From Atriophallophorus winterbourni (Eukaryota > Platyhelminthes > Trematoda > Plagiorchiida > Microphallidae): DNA of 64,000 nt. Of the stretch, positions 11,700 to 22,617 are shown piece by piece. Position numbers and translations under genes: made by a program. The DNA is taken from the NCBI GenBank assembly GCA_013407085.1, contig JACCGJ010000309.1, positions 1-64,000 of the forward strand. The letters run 5' to 3'. How positions within the stretch are numbered: the stretch's first letter is position 1; each line of letters starts with the position of its first letter. Below the pieces are notes generated by a model that saw only the letters and a list, made by a program, of their open reading frames with translations, was not told the DNA's origin and did no database searches.

Positions 11700-12120
11700 T
11701 ACAAGGTTGATTTTGACAATACTGTTACATGGGGTTCGTAAAACAAAACGCAGATCACGGAGTTTGTTTGTTTCATACCCCTTACATATAACAGCTGTAC
11801 GGATGCACAGAGCAAGTGTACACGGATGTGTAATCGTGCATTACTTTCCTACTGCGCAGGTAACATCGTGTTATATTGAGCTGCATGCGGAAACACGTTT
11901 TAATCTCACTACTATTCTACGTTTAATTGCTTACATCTGTCCATACCCGGGCAACTTATCAGTATTTAAGCCCACGTGCAATCTCTGACTGTGCGGTACT
12001 GCATGTATCAGGCATGTTACTTTATACATACATACAAGTGTGCAAGCAGCAACCTAAGACAACCCACAAGTCTCATTTATTGATGATGACAATGTATTCG
12101 ACATTGCTGGCAAAATCAAT
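11700..12120 (+). mobile_element. insertion absent from copy 2, containing a SINE
   Basis: The flanks GGCAATTTTG (11670) and ATATTGTGTGAAG (12124) are adjacent at 31285-31320 in copy 2. Within the insert, 11810-12035 is a plus-oriented SINE (GGATGTGTAATCGTGCAT...CCCGGGCAACTTATCAGTA...ACATACATAC tail). It is either an insertion in this copy or a deletion in the other. Confidence 0.65.
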
Positions 12121-12627
12121 TCCATATTGTGTGAAGAAGTGCAGATGTTCTTATTTGTGCATTTAAAATATAATAGTGAGCAGGATTATGTGGATTGACA
12201 AGCCGTTTGGCAAATGAGCAGAGCAAACGCGGAACCCGAACTATTTCTTCTGAAACGTGTAAACTATTCGTTTTTCGGATAAGCTCAAGAAGTGATCGGA
12301 ATAACATGATTGCTGGCAATCAGAGACTTAGGAATCCTCTGGTCGGGAAAAAACATTTAAAGGTATTTAGGGTCTGACATGCGAAGCGAGATTCTTATGG
12401 GATGTTATATCTATCAGAAAGATAGTACCAGTGGGAAACCGATTACCTAAGGTTTTGAGCTATATAATCAAGTAAGAATAACAACTACAGTGAAAGAACC
12501 CAATTTAAATATCACGCTTCTACAATAAACGCGTGTTACATGTTTTGCGCCTGAACATTGGAATTTATTGTCAATCAGTAGATTAATCACCATTTCACAG
12601 ACAAACAACCATGAAAATGTGACTCAC

Positions 12628-12894
12628 GCCATTGGCTGCGCAGATTGGCAGTATGACTTTTAATAAGCAATCCCGTGAAAAGTAACGTCCATCGCCACCG
12701 ACAACAATGCGTACATTCTCATCACGCAAACTATGTTTCAATGCTGCATTAATAGTGGCTTGGATAAAATTTTCGGTATAGTATGGTTGTTCGAAGGTCT
12801 TGGTTGGCTTTCGAAGACCACTAGTGCCAGGTTTCTGGTCAGTAAAAGGTTTGGTCACTTTAGAAATGATTGCCGGAGCAGGAGTAGTCGCCAT
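12628..12894 (-). CDS. PGM1: phosphoglucomutase exon 1 (N-terminus)
   Basis: It encodes 89 codons from ATG at 12894 (MATTPAPAIISKVTKPF) through DQKPGTSGLRK, YTENFIQA and VVGGDGRYFSRD to AANG. These are the N-terminal substrate-phosphate and hinge motifs of PGM1-type enzymes. The donor GTGAGT starts at 12627. A pyrimidine-rich acceptor (TTTTTTTCAG) ends only 4 nt before the ATG, so the mRNA's 5' end comes from an upstream 5'-UTR exon or from a trans-spliced leader. A nearly identical exon lies at 31798-32064 (Thr4 to Val). Confidence 0.94.
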
Positions 12895-13229
12895 CACGCT
12901 GAAAAAAAGTTACAGAAATGAAAAAATCCGAATAATATGTGACGGGAATACTAAACCAGCAACACAGACTGCTTTGAAAGGTTTTAAGGAACAATGCTCG
13001 CACCCAGATGACATTCCGGAAAGTTAGATTGAATTGAACAAAATTTAAATTAACGGGGATCTTTATAAAAAAACAACAGGGTTAAAATTGACAGTTCAGT
13101 TAGCTGCCGAAACTTTCCATAAAAATAAAGCTCAATTCCTGGTTTCGAAAAACATCTATGACGCTGCTAATACGTACATCAGCGTTAGTCAAGCGTTTGA
13201 CTGCACGAACAAACACTTACGGAAACACT
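12895..13229. other. upstream flank of PGM exon 1
   Basis: Non-coding. The copy 2 counterpart (32065-32400) differs by numerous single-base indels, more like uncorrected sequencing error than ordinary divergence. No promoter motif recognised. Confidence 0.5.
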
Positions 13230-13240
13230 GAAGCGGATAC

Positions 13241-13283
13241 GCATAGCTGATGAGAGGCAAAAAACTCGAAACCGGTCCTGTGC
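13241..13283 (+). ncRNA. hammerhead ribozyme motif, family C copy 1
   Basis: Stem I is a 6-bp helix (GCAUAG 13241-13246 with CUGUGC 13278-13283, one U-G wobble). The core is CUGAUGA (13247-13253). Stem II is GAG/CUC directly abutting the core, followed by GAAA (13268-13271). CCGGUC gives a GUC triplet with cleavage after C13277. Stem III is the palindrome ACCGGU. All invariant core bases are present. Confidence 0.78.
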
Positions 13284-13497
13284 TTCCGGTGAGATTTTAG
13301 CGTTTCGGAATGGTATTCTACTCTGATCTATCCTGGGTTTGTAATAACCCTCGCGGCAATACGCCGTTGGATCAGTTGGGGCTTAGTTTAGTCCCTTCAG
13401 CTACTTATAAAGTAGCGAGTAGACGAGAACTTCAATTCACATTACGCCATCCGTCTACACAACTACTAGTTCGAAACGCGAAGAGTCCAGCAGATAC

Positions 13498-13541
13498 GCA
13501 TAGCTGATGAGAGGCAAAAACCTCGAAACCGGTCCTGTCTT
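13498..13541 (+). ncRNA. hammerhead ribozyme motif, family C copy 2
   Basis: The core CUGAUGA (13504-13510) is followed by a 4-bp stem II (GAGG/CCUC around CAAAAA), GAAA (13525-13528) and CCGGUC with cleavage after C13534. Stem I is shorter than in copy 1: 4 bp (AUAG/CUGU). Confidence 0.72.
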
Positions 13542-13583
13542 CGGTGAGGATTTTAGCGTTTTCGGAATGGTCTTCTACTTTGA

Positions 13584-15255
13584 ACTATTTATTAAACTTC
13601 TTAACGAGTGCAAACGCAGCACTGTATAAAAAGCTGTCTTTGTGTGTATAATTATTATTTGATTCATATACAAAAAGTCGATATGAGCAATGGAAAACGA
13701 TTGTCAGTTAAAGTGAACACTGTATTTAAACAGGTGTCTTTTATTGACAGCGGTGTAAACTGGCCGGTAAGTTTTTTTTATAACGGCATTAATTGAATGC
13801 ATGTGTGGACTTGACTCCGGTGACTGTGGTACAATAGGTAGCCAATAAAGTGCGGTTCAATTTGACAGAGAATTCTTCATACGCCAGGACGAATATAATG
13901 TGTGAAACTGGATCAATAATTAGACTAAACCTGACCGACATGTGATTTAGATTATTCTAAAGTGATACACATACATCGAACAGGTACTGCATACAAATGA
14001 TGAATGCAGCACTGCTAAAGTAGTGAATGTGCGCACACAATAACATGGTTAAACCAGTCCGATCGATGGAGCGGAAACCTAATTCGAACTAAACACGCCG
14101 CGTAATATTTACAACAATCAAATGTGAAACGTAACCAATATCAGAATCACATCACGATGATAGCTGTTGAGGATTTTTCAATTAAATTGTCAACACGCAA
14201 CTTAGCGTAAACAAGTATAGGCAATTTCACGCCTATTGGTGTTATTCGACACGAATCAATTCAAACACAAAACAAATCAATTGAGTGGTTACTAAAATAA
14301 AAAGAGTAGTGAAAAGTGATATTTTCCGTGAATGAAAAATCAACTGCCAATCGGTTGGCATGATATAGGTTGAAACATTCATAAATGCATGTAACCTCCA
14401 AATATGATGAATAAAGTATAATTTATAGGATATTTAAACTGAGTGATTGGCGTAGACGTCAAATGGCACGTACAGGCGATTCGAGAACTAAGCGTTCGGA
14501 CAAAAGTTTAAGGTCGCCGTTTATGTGTAAAACTGTGATGGGGCATGAATGAAACAATGGACTGATGGTCGATACGAAATGGCTTCCTTTATTATACAGC
14601 AGACGTGAAAAAATGGATGGAACGACAATAACACTGCTGGGCTCCCATAAATGGTAAAGTGCATATTTTACAAGAAAATAGCAAAATTTGATGCACGGAA
14701 AATCTGAAAGAATCATATGATAAAATCGGAATATAAAACCCAGGTAATTCCGCGGAGATGAAACGTACAATGACGCTTCGGAGTTAGGCCGTTACAGTTG
14801 TTCTTACACTAATGGATTCTGTTGATGTTCAAATTATGTTTGTCGAGCTTGCGTAGTTGGTGTTAGACGAATGGATTCGGTTTGTACTATACTGAAAAGT
14901 GGGTATGGTGACCTACCACCATAAATTCGGTTGGCTGGCCCGATAGCTGTTTCGAAAGACATCACTGGCTGCAGCTGAATAGTTCGGGTTGACAAAAGAG
15001 CTATATTAATCACACGCCAATATAATTAATCATCTTAATTATCAAACAGAGAACATTATTAAATGACGGGAGCAAAAACAAACGTTTGATTTATGAGTAC
15101 CATTGTGTGAGGTCAGCAAAAGTTGGATTTGGTTTTATGGATGACACCCGCAACGGGCAACAATCACACAAGCACACTCATACGAAATTTTAAAAGATAT
15201 TCAATGAAAATCGAGCTGTATTAAATCTGTCAAAACATTCCGTATACAAAATATT
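13584..15255. other. intergenic stretch, no feature recognised
   Basis: Between PGM exon 1 and the 3' end of RNase H1. It contains short chance frames only. It was identical to 32403-34074 wherever compared. Confidence 0.5.
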
Positions 15256-15336
15256 TTAAGGAAGTTTGGCTCCTAAATTAGCCAAGCGATCCGCCTCTTC
15301 ATTTCCCGGGATGCCGACATGAGCAGGAACGTGGCG
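15256..15336 (-). CDS. RNASEH1: ribonuclease H1, last coding exon
   Basis: Encodes RHVPAHVGIPGNEEADRLAN and a short tail ending KLP with stop TAA at 15256-15258. It carries the final catalytic elements of RNase HI: the flexible-loop His and the Asp of EADRLA. The acceptor (TTTTTCAG) lies just above 15336. Read after the exon at 17299 it gives RW/RHVPAHVG in phase 0, the expected continuation (family: W-HVPGHSG-GNEEADRLA). Confidence 0.9.
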   Translation of the reverse strand, partial: RHVPAHVGIPGNEEADRLANLGAKLP

Positions 15337-17298
15337 CTGAAAAATCGTCAGCGAATTTCATATTAACAAACATATTTAGTGTGCAAAGATAAAAATAATT
15401 GATACGCATATGAATCAATCAACGTAAATGAAAAATACAATAGTTGATGATCATATGAGCATAACCGTAATAGAAAAATTCGTTGCCTGAGAACCATTGA
15501 AAGTGAAAATTGAAAACCGTAAGGAGATAAACTGTTGTGACACTCACGCTCATTGCACTAACACTCCAGTAAGGGTATAAACAATTAGGGAAACAGATAG
15601 TATCACACATGCATACATACATAAACGAAGATACATCCATGTACCCATGGTATATGGTATGAAAGCACAAACCTCATCCACACAAAGTGCCACACAGTCA
15701 GAGACTGTACGTGGGCTGAGATACTGTCAGGTAGCCCAGCACTAGACAGATATGAGAAAGGAAATAGAAATGGTAGCGAGACTCCAGGGTGTTTCAGCAT
15801 GCAGCTCACTACCGATGGCCAATCAATTTAACACGATGTTAGCCGCACAGCATAGAAATGCTGCACGATTGCATATCCGTCCATGTACCCATAAAATATA
15901 AACAGATTGAAAAATTGGTAGCTATATGGGTAGGAACGGAATGTCAACCGGAACACACTCGAAAAAATCAAATTTGGAATAAGAAAGAGCACTGCTGCGT
16001 GTTGATTTCAACCAGGGAGACAGTGTGAAAACTGAGCAAATATTAAACATGATTTTCTAATTAACTGACAGAGTTTGAGTCAAAATTGTAAGTGAGAAAC
16101 CAAACTGATGTAATCTGTGTACTGAGGACAAACAACGAACGATAATCTCAAAAATATTGATAAAAGCACACGCCGAAAATTTGACGATATTAATTCAACC
16201 ATAATATTGCTAAACGCCAAGTACGCTGCAACTACGTTAGAATCCATAGGTGTGAGAATAACCGTCGAAGTCATTCGTTCTTCACTCAATGATTTCTAGA
16301 TTTTAAATAAATTCTGGCAAGTCAAGTGCGGCATGCATAGCTTTCAATTAATAAACATAGGAACCGTTTCGTTAACATTTAAGCAAAATTTAAAGGTTAT
16401 AAAATTTAACAAGCTACTGGTCAACGAATGCGATGGTAATCGATTGAATAAAAAAATTTATACGGCTCGGTGAATATTGGAGAAAGTTGCAGTCTGAATA
16501 AGCTAGCACATTCAGTTTTGGAGATCAAAGAAAACATACTTAAATCAGAATAAGAATTACAACTAAAAGGGAAATAAAGCTAGAAAAGTGTAGTGTCATC
16601 AAGAAACAACCTGCAACTTCAACGCAAGATTGAATAGCACATATCCTCGAAGCTGTACCTGAATTATCAAGCAGTTGCTTGAATAGGGTGATTCGATTTC
16701 ATGTTGTATAATAACGATCAAGAAACCCAGTCATAAACTCTTGTTTACAAGTTGAGTAACGGCAATTAAATCTGCATTGCTTCATATCTGGGACAGCCAG
16801 TACATTGAAAAGTCATGCGCATCTTTGCAAAATTGCATCTAACTGTTTGGTTGGTAAGATTAAGGTACGAACCGTTTCACTTCCAATGTATCTCTCTTAT
16901 AGAGTTTGCATACCCGGAACAAAATTAAAGTTCGCAGTAAACATCTACCCTCGTACACACACAAGCAACTAGGATTCGGAGTTCATTGCTATGGTCTGGT
17001 TAATCTTAAAAATATTCAAAATAAAACTATTAAAACAAATATAATGCGTCAAATACAGTAATGCCAGTTTGAGATATACTCATTCAAATGAAACGGAGCT
17101 CCCACCCAGCAAAATCCAACTTGATGCATCTGAATTTAGGAAACCACATGAGACACCAACCTTCGGAGCACATATATTATTACATCGTTCGAAGGTAGGA
17201 ATAAATCCATCATCAACATGTGAAAGCATATGGAATAATAGCTAGATGCTATCGAATAAACTCAACATTTAATTATGGGAACAGAAACCAAAGCTAAC
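15337..17298 (-). other. RNase H1 intron with a full-length SINE
   Basis: A 2-kb intron holding the SINE at 15649-15880. Nothing else recognised. Confidence 0.65.
15649..15880 (-). mobile_element. SINE, full-length form (232 bp)
   Basis: It is flanked by a perfect 12-bp target duplication CCATGTACCCAT (15637-15648 and 15881-15892), which fixes both ends. On the minus strand it starts ACGGATATGCAATCGTGCAG, passes through a GAGCTGCATGCTGAAAC block, a pyrimidine stretch, CTACCTGACAGTATCTCAGC and TCTCTGACTGTGTGGCAC, and ends in a CATACCATATACC tail. No convincing tRNA A/B boxes or 5S/7SL similarity seen, so the promoter source is unknown. Confidence 0.82.
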
Positions 17299-17514
17299 CC
17301 ATCTGATAATCATGTTGGAATCCCTCATGGCAGATAGCAGTCGCATTACGGGTTCTTTCAATTTTACTGGTTTGCCTGTCGATAACTTCCATCCATTTTT
17401 CTCCCAACGAGGACCCCATTCAGTGGCACATTTCTCAACGAAGGTGCTGTCTGTGGCGATTACAATTTCTTTCAGGGCGAATTCTTTTGCTTGATTGATC
17501 GCTGTTATCGCTGC
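17299..17514 (-). CDS. RNASEH1: ribonuclease H1, catalytic-core exon
   Basis: A 216-bp, phase-0 exon encoding AAITAINQAKEFALKEIVIA, TDST (catalytic Asp), then WEKNGWKLSTGKPVK and the helix ending IIRW. This is the middle of the RNase HI fold, including the KNGW basic-protrusion motif typical of eukaryotic RNase H1. The acceptor TTTCAG lies at 17515-17520 and the donor GTTAGC starts at 17298. The enzyme cuts RNA in RNA-DNA hybrids in nucleus and mitochondria. Confidence 0.94.
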
Positions 17515-18535
17515 CTGAAATGTGAACACAGCATAGAAACAATTGATATCACAACATAGAGTGCTAAACGAAAACGATCCCAGAGTCAGTCAAATATATG
17601 GGTTCTCCAAACTCACACGTCACTAAAGAGATGCTGGATTGCATGGTTTGGAAATAAATCAGCAAATATGTGGTCGCGCACTTGATTGCGACACACTACC
17701 GAAGTCGTTGAACAAAACGCGGTTTTACAAAGACGGTGAGAAGTTAGTCATCACCATCACGGATACCATACCACTGGTAACAAGTTCTTAGCTGTCATAC
17801 AGCCATGGCAGTGAAAAAAAAATTTAAAAAAGATGTAGAACAGTGGCAGCTAAAATGCTATTGACCCTGTAGATTAGGTACAGACGCATTGAAAGGAGGT
17901 GCCTGCACATCGAATCAAACATGCATTCAAACAAGTGTTGTGAACGAGTAGACGACATAAGCACGTCAGCTACCCTGCGGTTTTCAATGCCACGCAAATA
18001 GAAAGTTTTCCACGCCACCTCACTTGAAAACATACAAGATTAATCAAACACTCCAATATGTCTACAAGACCACCACTGAACGCGATTTTGAGCCATATCA
18101 ATAAGGCTAAGAAGCCACTGCGAATTCTGATCTCTTGGATACCAACCTAGGAGACCGCAGCTAGTTTGAAAGTCACAGCCTTCATCTGCCTGAGTCAAGT
18201 CAGAGTCTGGCTACCCTTACAAAGACTCCATTCCAAGTTAGGAGTGGCAAAAAAACGACGTTATGGAAAAGATGGCTTCCCATTCGCAAAACGTGACCTA
18301 ACTAGCTCAGTCTATGCATTATGACTTATTCGACATCTTTGTCGCCGCCAAAGATTCTATTACGCATAGTTGCGTCACATATCCGATGGTGCGAATACAG
18401 CAATTGTCGAAGACTTGCAGACGTCTTAGTTCTCCAGGGAATACCCAGTAATAATAATAATGACCGTAATTATAATTTCAAAATAATTAACATAAAAAGT
18501 ACATAATAAGCGAACACTTTTCAAACTAGACTCAC
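17515..18535 (-). other. RNase H1 intron with repeat B
   Basis: A 1-kb intron with an inverted copy of repeat B at 18045-18205. Confidence 0.65.
18045..18205 (-). repeat. interspersed repeat B
   Basis: Inverted counterpart of 8030-8195, sharing AAGAGATC-GAATTCGCAGT, ATATGGCTCAAA and GCGTTCAGT landmarks in order. Roughly 80 percent identical by eye. Confidence 0.6.
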
Positions 18536-18732
18536 TTCAAGCTCAGCTCGATTGTTTGTTTGCTCTCCAATTAATCGAGCTGAAACATTCCTACAGGATA
18601 AGTAAGTATTGATTGAAGCAAACCTTGCATCATTAGGTCCCCAGAAAACCCCGTAACCGGCTTTTCGTTGCTTCATTGATCCCACACATGCTCCATCGGT
18701 GTAAACAATCGGACAGTCTGCAGTTGGGATGA
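18536..18732 (-). CDS. RNASEH1: ribonuclease H1, exon with first catalytic residues
   Basis: It encodes CPIVYTDGACVG (first catalytic Asp in YTDG), GYGVFWGPNDAR, and EQTNNRAELE with the catalytic Glu. The donor GTGAGT starts at 18535, and RAELE joins AAITAI of the next exon exactly as in the family. The 5' edge is uncertain: an acceptor ACAG just above 18732 fits the frame, while the frame stays open to about 18853. The N-terminal hybrid-binding domain and any mitochondrial targeting sequence were not found upstream. Confidence 0.88.
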
Positions 18733-19690
18733 CTGTACCATAAAAATTAAATGAAGATATACAGTTTTTGGAGTGCTCATAAAGCCTGCGCGCATTGTTT
18801 GAATAAAAGCTCAGTCGTGTAAAAAACAGATAGTAGTGTAAATAGAATGTCACCGGTGTTTCGCTTTTGAATTAGATAGTAATAATCGTGCATGATCGCC
18901 ATTGATTGGTTAGACATTTTCAACATTTAAAAAGTAATAGCCAACTCTTCTTAAACTGATGATAGTGGATAAATGCATTTTCTGATGTTAGAAGCTGCTG
19001 TCAATTTCAAACATGTGATTGAGCGAAGCTTCCGGGTTTTCAAGAATTTGTTCGGTTTATAGCATAAAAATCTCGAATTCTCGTAAATAAAAAGGTGAAA
19101 ACTACCGCATAAACAACACACATAACTTCACTAGCCAGTTTCAAAAATATAACTGCTTTACGAGAAGTTTAATCACGTTTTGCCCAGTACTTCCGAGTTT
19201 ATATGGTAGGTGGGGGAAATATCTACACAAAATGGGCTATCGAAATAAGAGAAATTAAAAGCACCACTGCTTTGCTTCCAGACTGTCAATCGATTATGAA
19301 TGCAAGATATTTTGAACCCTCTAAATTAAAATGACGTAACACTGCAAGTACCGCGGTGCCAGATACTATTAGAGTCAATTGGAAGGTCATAACTCGAAGT
19401 ACAACTGATAAAGCGATTAATCACGATGAATCGAAAATAGCTCACCAAAAAATGCAAAATAGAGTCTATTTAAAGTTTATGGAATTAGGAGTGTCGTTTT
19501 GTATGAATAACTAAACCTTATACACAACAAAACTAAGCATTTTATAATGTTCGCGAGTGAGAGGGGTGAAAGCAACTATGTACATGCAGCATTAATGTTT
19601 CAGATTAGCATTATGTAAGAAAAATCTTCGAGTGACGCCGCGTTGTACAAATGAGCTTGCACTAAATGTGTCTGTTATTCGTATGAATAG
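18733..19690. other. upstream intron or flank of RNase H1
   Basis: No exon, repeat or promoter recognised on either strand. Confidence 0.4.
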
Positions 19691-19699
19691 TGTCACAGC

Positions 19700-19945
19700 G
19701 CCATTTATATATGTATGAAATTACAAGCCTGATCCAGCATAGTATCACACAGCCATAAACTGATAGGAGCTAAAATACTGTAAGGTTGATCATGTTTAAA
19801 ATGATATGAGAACTAAAATAGACATTGTGAGGAGAATTCAGCGTGTACCACATGCAGCTCACTACCGGTAGCAAATAAATTCACAACGGGGTTGGCATAC
19901 AGCACAAAAACACGGCATAATTACGAATCCGTACATCCGGTCTTG
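19700..19945 (-). repeat. SINE, diverged full-length copy
   Basis: Collinear with 15649-15880 but with many changes. Landmarks are ACAAGCCTGATCCAGCATAG, CAGCTCACTACCGGTAGC and GGCATAATTACGAATCCGTA. It lies next to another copy in the same orientation. Confidence 0.65.
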
Positions 19946-19977
19946 TATAACCTCCGCTGGCTGTGGTAGTGTGTATG

Positions 19978-20235
19978 TTGTATGAAATCACAAGCCTAAT
20001 CCAGACAAATATCCGTACAGTTAGACTGCGCGTAGACTAAGATAATGTCAGGTTGCCTAGGTCTAGAATAAGATATTGGAAAAGAAAATAGAAAAGGCAG
20101 TCAAATTCCTGCATCTTTTCGTACGCAGCTCACTACCATTGGCAAATCACTTTATCATGATGTTACCAGCACGGTACGGAAGTATGCATGATTGCACATT
20201 CGTGCATTCGGGTGTGGTAGTAAAGAACCATGTGT
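19978..20235 (-). repeat. SINE, diverged full-length copy
   Basis: Landmarks are AATCACAAGCCTAATCCAGA, GTCAGGTTGCCTAGGTCTAG, GCAGCTCACTACCATTGGC and ATGATTGCACATTCGTGCAT. It is separated from the preceding copy by about 30 bp. Confidence 0.7.
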
Positions 20236-20524
20236 ACGCAACAAGAAACAACACAATGTCACTCAGTGAAATGGGTATTATTAATTAACGTGGACACAAA
20301 AATACCGGTCTTATATCTCCGCCGGCGGTATCAACACGGTTGTCAATATAAAAATTCAGCAAACATGGACAGCATTCTATAAATGCCACGTTGATTATAA
20401 TAGGTCGTAAGTTGCTACCAAGACTAAGTCATTGGTAGTTTGTTAGCGACCTACGACTCACGTGAAACCGTCATTTTGTGCACCTCCGAAATTAAGAAAT
20501 CATTGAAGGGTATTCAACATAAAG
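20236..20524. other. spacer between SINEs
   Basis: Contains an imperfect inverted pair around TAGGTCGTAAGTTG (20401) and GCGACCTACGAC (20444). No gene. Confidence 0.4.
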
Positions 20525-20790
20525 CGCGGATGTGCAAAAAGCATGGATGTGCAATCGTGCATCATTTATGTGCTGTGCTGCTAACATCGTGCTAAATTGA
20601 TTGGCCACCGGTAGTGAGCTGCATGCTGAAACTCGCTGGTGTCCCACTAGCATTTCTATTTTCTTTCTATTTCTTTTTTTAAATCTGTCTAGACCTGGGC
20701 AACCTGACGGTATCTCAGTCCACGTACAGTCTCTGACTGTGCGGCACTTTGCATGGATCAGGCTTGTGCTTTCACATCACACACATCACA
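20525..20790 (+). repeat. SINE, full-length copy, plus orientation
   Basis: Runs from GCGGATGTGCAAAAAGCATG through ATTGGCCACCGGTAGTGAGC, TCTAGACCTGGGCAACCTGA and GGATCAGGCTTGTGCTTTCA to a CACATCACACACATCAC tail. The tail is a short tandem repeat, as expected for LINE-mobilised elements. Confidence 0.72.
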
Positions 20791-21900
20791 TTCAACGTAA
20801 TCATTCGCGACGATTTAACAGTAATTGGGCGAGAAACACCTGCAATTTTTTACCAGTGCTATGAGTTGTCTTACGCGTCAGTCGGTCTATTAACAGAAGT
20901 TGGGAAAAATTAATGTTCATACTAATTTTACTTGTGCGCGATCTTTACGTCTTACCTGTATTTGAATGAGGTAGCCACCTGAACACGAATGTTGTATAGC
21001 GAAATTGAAAGCAGTAAGGTTTCCACTTAGCATACAATTAGGACCCGATAAGAATCAATTAAAATCAAACTGCTCAAACTCCATAGTGTTTATCGACTTA
21101 AATAAACCGGTTAAAAAGAGGATTTTGTGCTGCAATACCCTTCCGAAAATGTGGAGTGAGCTGCTGTGGAAGGGTATATACCTTGCAAATACTAAACTAA
21201 TGACCGAGGACGAGTAGGTTGTCGTTGTAAAAACCCGTCGATACGTAGCAGAATGAATAGTTAAGCTAACCTTAGATATCAACTAAAATTAATGAAGTAG
21301 TAGCAAAAGTTTGTGAATTGAGTTATTTGTAGTACTAAATAACATGAAAAGAAGCTCATTTGAAGAGATCGTGATATTATGTTTTAGTGGGTGGATACAC
21401 ATAAGCAGGTTGGTGGATTGAAACGGGGACGCCTTATATATTTAATAATCATATCATATGCACAATGTGTAATCTAACCATCAGAAACACACTTGTCGGA
21501 GGTTAATTAACTATGGATACACAAGTTAACCCATATATACCTCTTTGATGTTAATTTATGTGCCCGCACATTGGCTGCGGTGTTCACTAAAAATAATCCA
21601 TTTGATTTGTGCAGGGTAGATTTCCGAAGATTTGACCGCACTCAATGGCGACCGGTTAACGCAGTAGGAAGCCCTCACCCAACCTTATATCAGAACGCCT
21701 TACGACGGAGAACCTGTCTCTCGAGTTAAAGACGGCATGCATGTGTTCTGTTGCTGATTAGATGGATATTGTCAATAATCTAGACATTGAAAAGCTCACT
21801 TTATGACACAAATAAACGCTGGTGAACAGATACATGAAGCTCCACACTTGACGGACTAGTAATTTCAATCTAGCAATCTTGACCTCTTCTCACTAAAGCG
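20791..21900. other. unassigned stretch
   Basis: Has a 70-codon open frame on plus (21005-21217) with no recognisable domain or splice context, and a weak inverted repeat around CCCTTCCG/GGAAGGG (about 21138-21177). Nothing else supported. Confidence 0.4.
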
Positions 21901-21904
21901 AGGG

Positions 21905-22160
21905 GGGCTGCGAGGCTGCCTAATAAAAGTATTTAAGATTTTAAAGTCTCTCATGGAAGATATTACCGAATTACTGAGGCTTTCCCATAAAAGAGCTTTA
22001 GAGGTAATTCAATGAAACATCTCAAGAATAGACCTAGCCCACTGGTATGTGAGCACTTTTTGAGTAACCTTGTGATCTTCCGCTGGAATAAGCTCCCAGA
22101 TGGCATGATAAATGTCCCTAAGCTTTGAGAGGGAATTAGACGCTAACAGACATACCATAT
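21905..22160 (+). pseudogene. LINE reverse-transcriptase C-terminal relic
   Basis: Translated in fragments this reads LIKVFKILKSL, then LLRLSHKRA, then a frame-broken WNKLPDGMINVPKL-like segment. This is the order seen at the C-termini of CR1/Jockey-type LINE ORF2 proteins. Several stops and shifts are present. It is the remnant of an older element unrelated to the LINE starting at about 22350. Confidence 0.65.
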
Positions 22161-22241
22161 TTCTAAATATTGTGTCGAAAATAACTAAAAACTATACATT
22201 TGTATTGCTCACGCATTTTCGCATTGTTTCCTGATCTGATG

Positions 22242-22335
22242 GTATGAAAGCACAAGCCTGATCCAGACAAAGTGCCGCACAGTCAGAGACTGCACGTGGG
22301 CGAAGATACTGTCAGGTTGCCCAGGCCTAGACACT
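22242..22335 (-). mobile_element. SINE, short form, with target-site duplication
   Basis: A 94-bp insert flanked by TGATCTGATG (22232-22241 and 22336-22345). On the minus strand it begins AGTGTCTAGGCCTGGGC and ends GCTTGTGCTTTCATAC. Its 5' edge falls at nearly the same site as that of the short copy at 8371. Confidence 0.8.
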
Positions 22336-22617
22336 TGATCTGATGACCGCTCGCCATGCTGAAGAGAAACCCTGCCATATTTTCAGAAACCGGGAAACAG
22401 AAACATGTGAACCACAAAGCCTGTATGCTTAATATCCAAGTGCGGGTTGTTCAACCGCATACGGTCGAAGGAAATCTGGGCGCGGGATTGGCTTTTAGAC
22501 ACCTTCAGCCTTGTGCAACTTGAACCTAATTACGTATCTAATTACCACGGGAACGCTTCGTCTGCTGTTAGAAATTTATTTTGGATCTTCCTTGACTTAC
22601 AATATTCTTCTCACGAA

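Larger units (their letters stand above)
13230..13583 (+). mobile_element. candidate retrozyme, family C (two hammerheads 257 bp apart)
   Basis: Two direct repeats of about 91 bp (13232-13322 and 13491-13581) flank a 169-bp spacer. Each repeat holds a hammerhead, and the predicted cleavage sites are 257 nt apart, so a transcript across both would release a 257-nt monomer. This LTR-like arrangement with ribozymes is that of retrozymes. The whole block is missing at the matching position of copy 2 (about 32395-32405). There is no reading frame of note. Confidence 0.65.

Noticed and set aside
13268..13292. Alternative stem III for family C (ACCGG/CCGGU with 10-nt loop)
   Set aside because: It would place G at position 17, which is not cleavable, whereas the short palindrome gives a proper GUC and a perfect stem I.
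15649..15880. tRNA-derived promoter in the SINE
   Set aside because: No convincing A or B box in either orientation, so the SINE's origin is left open.
18950..18975. CTGATGA core-like string near 18956
   Set aside because: No GAAA within reach and no pairing stems.
21005..21217. 70-codon plus-strand open frame
   Set aside because: No recognisable motif; length is expected by chance in this much non-coding DNA.
22338..22357. CTGATGA followed by GAAAC resembling a hammerhead
   Set aside because: No stem II can form between core and GAAA, and no stem I pairing is visible. The CTGATG is the SINE target duplication.
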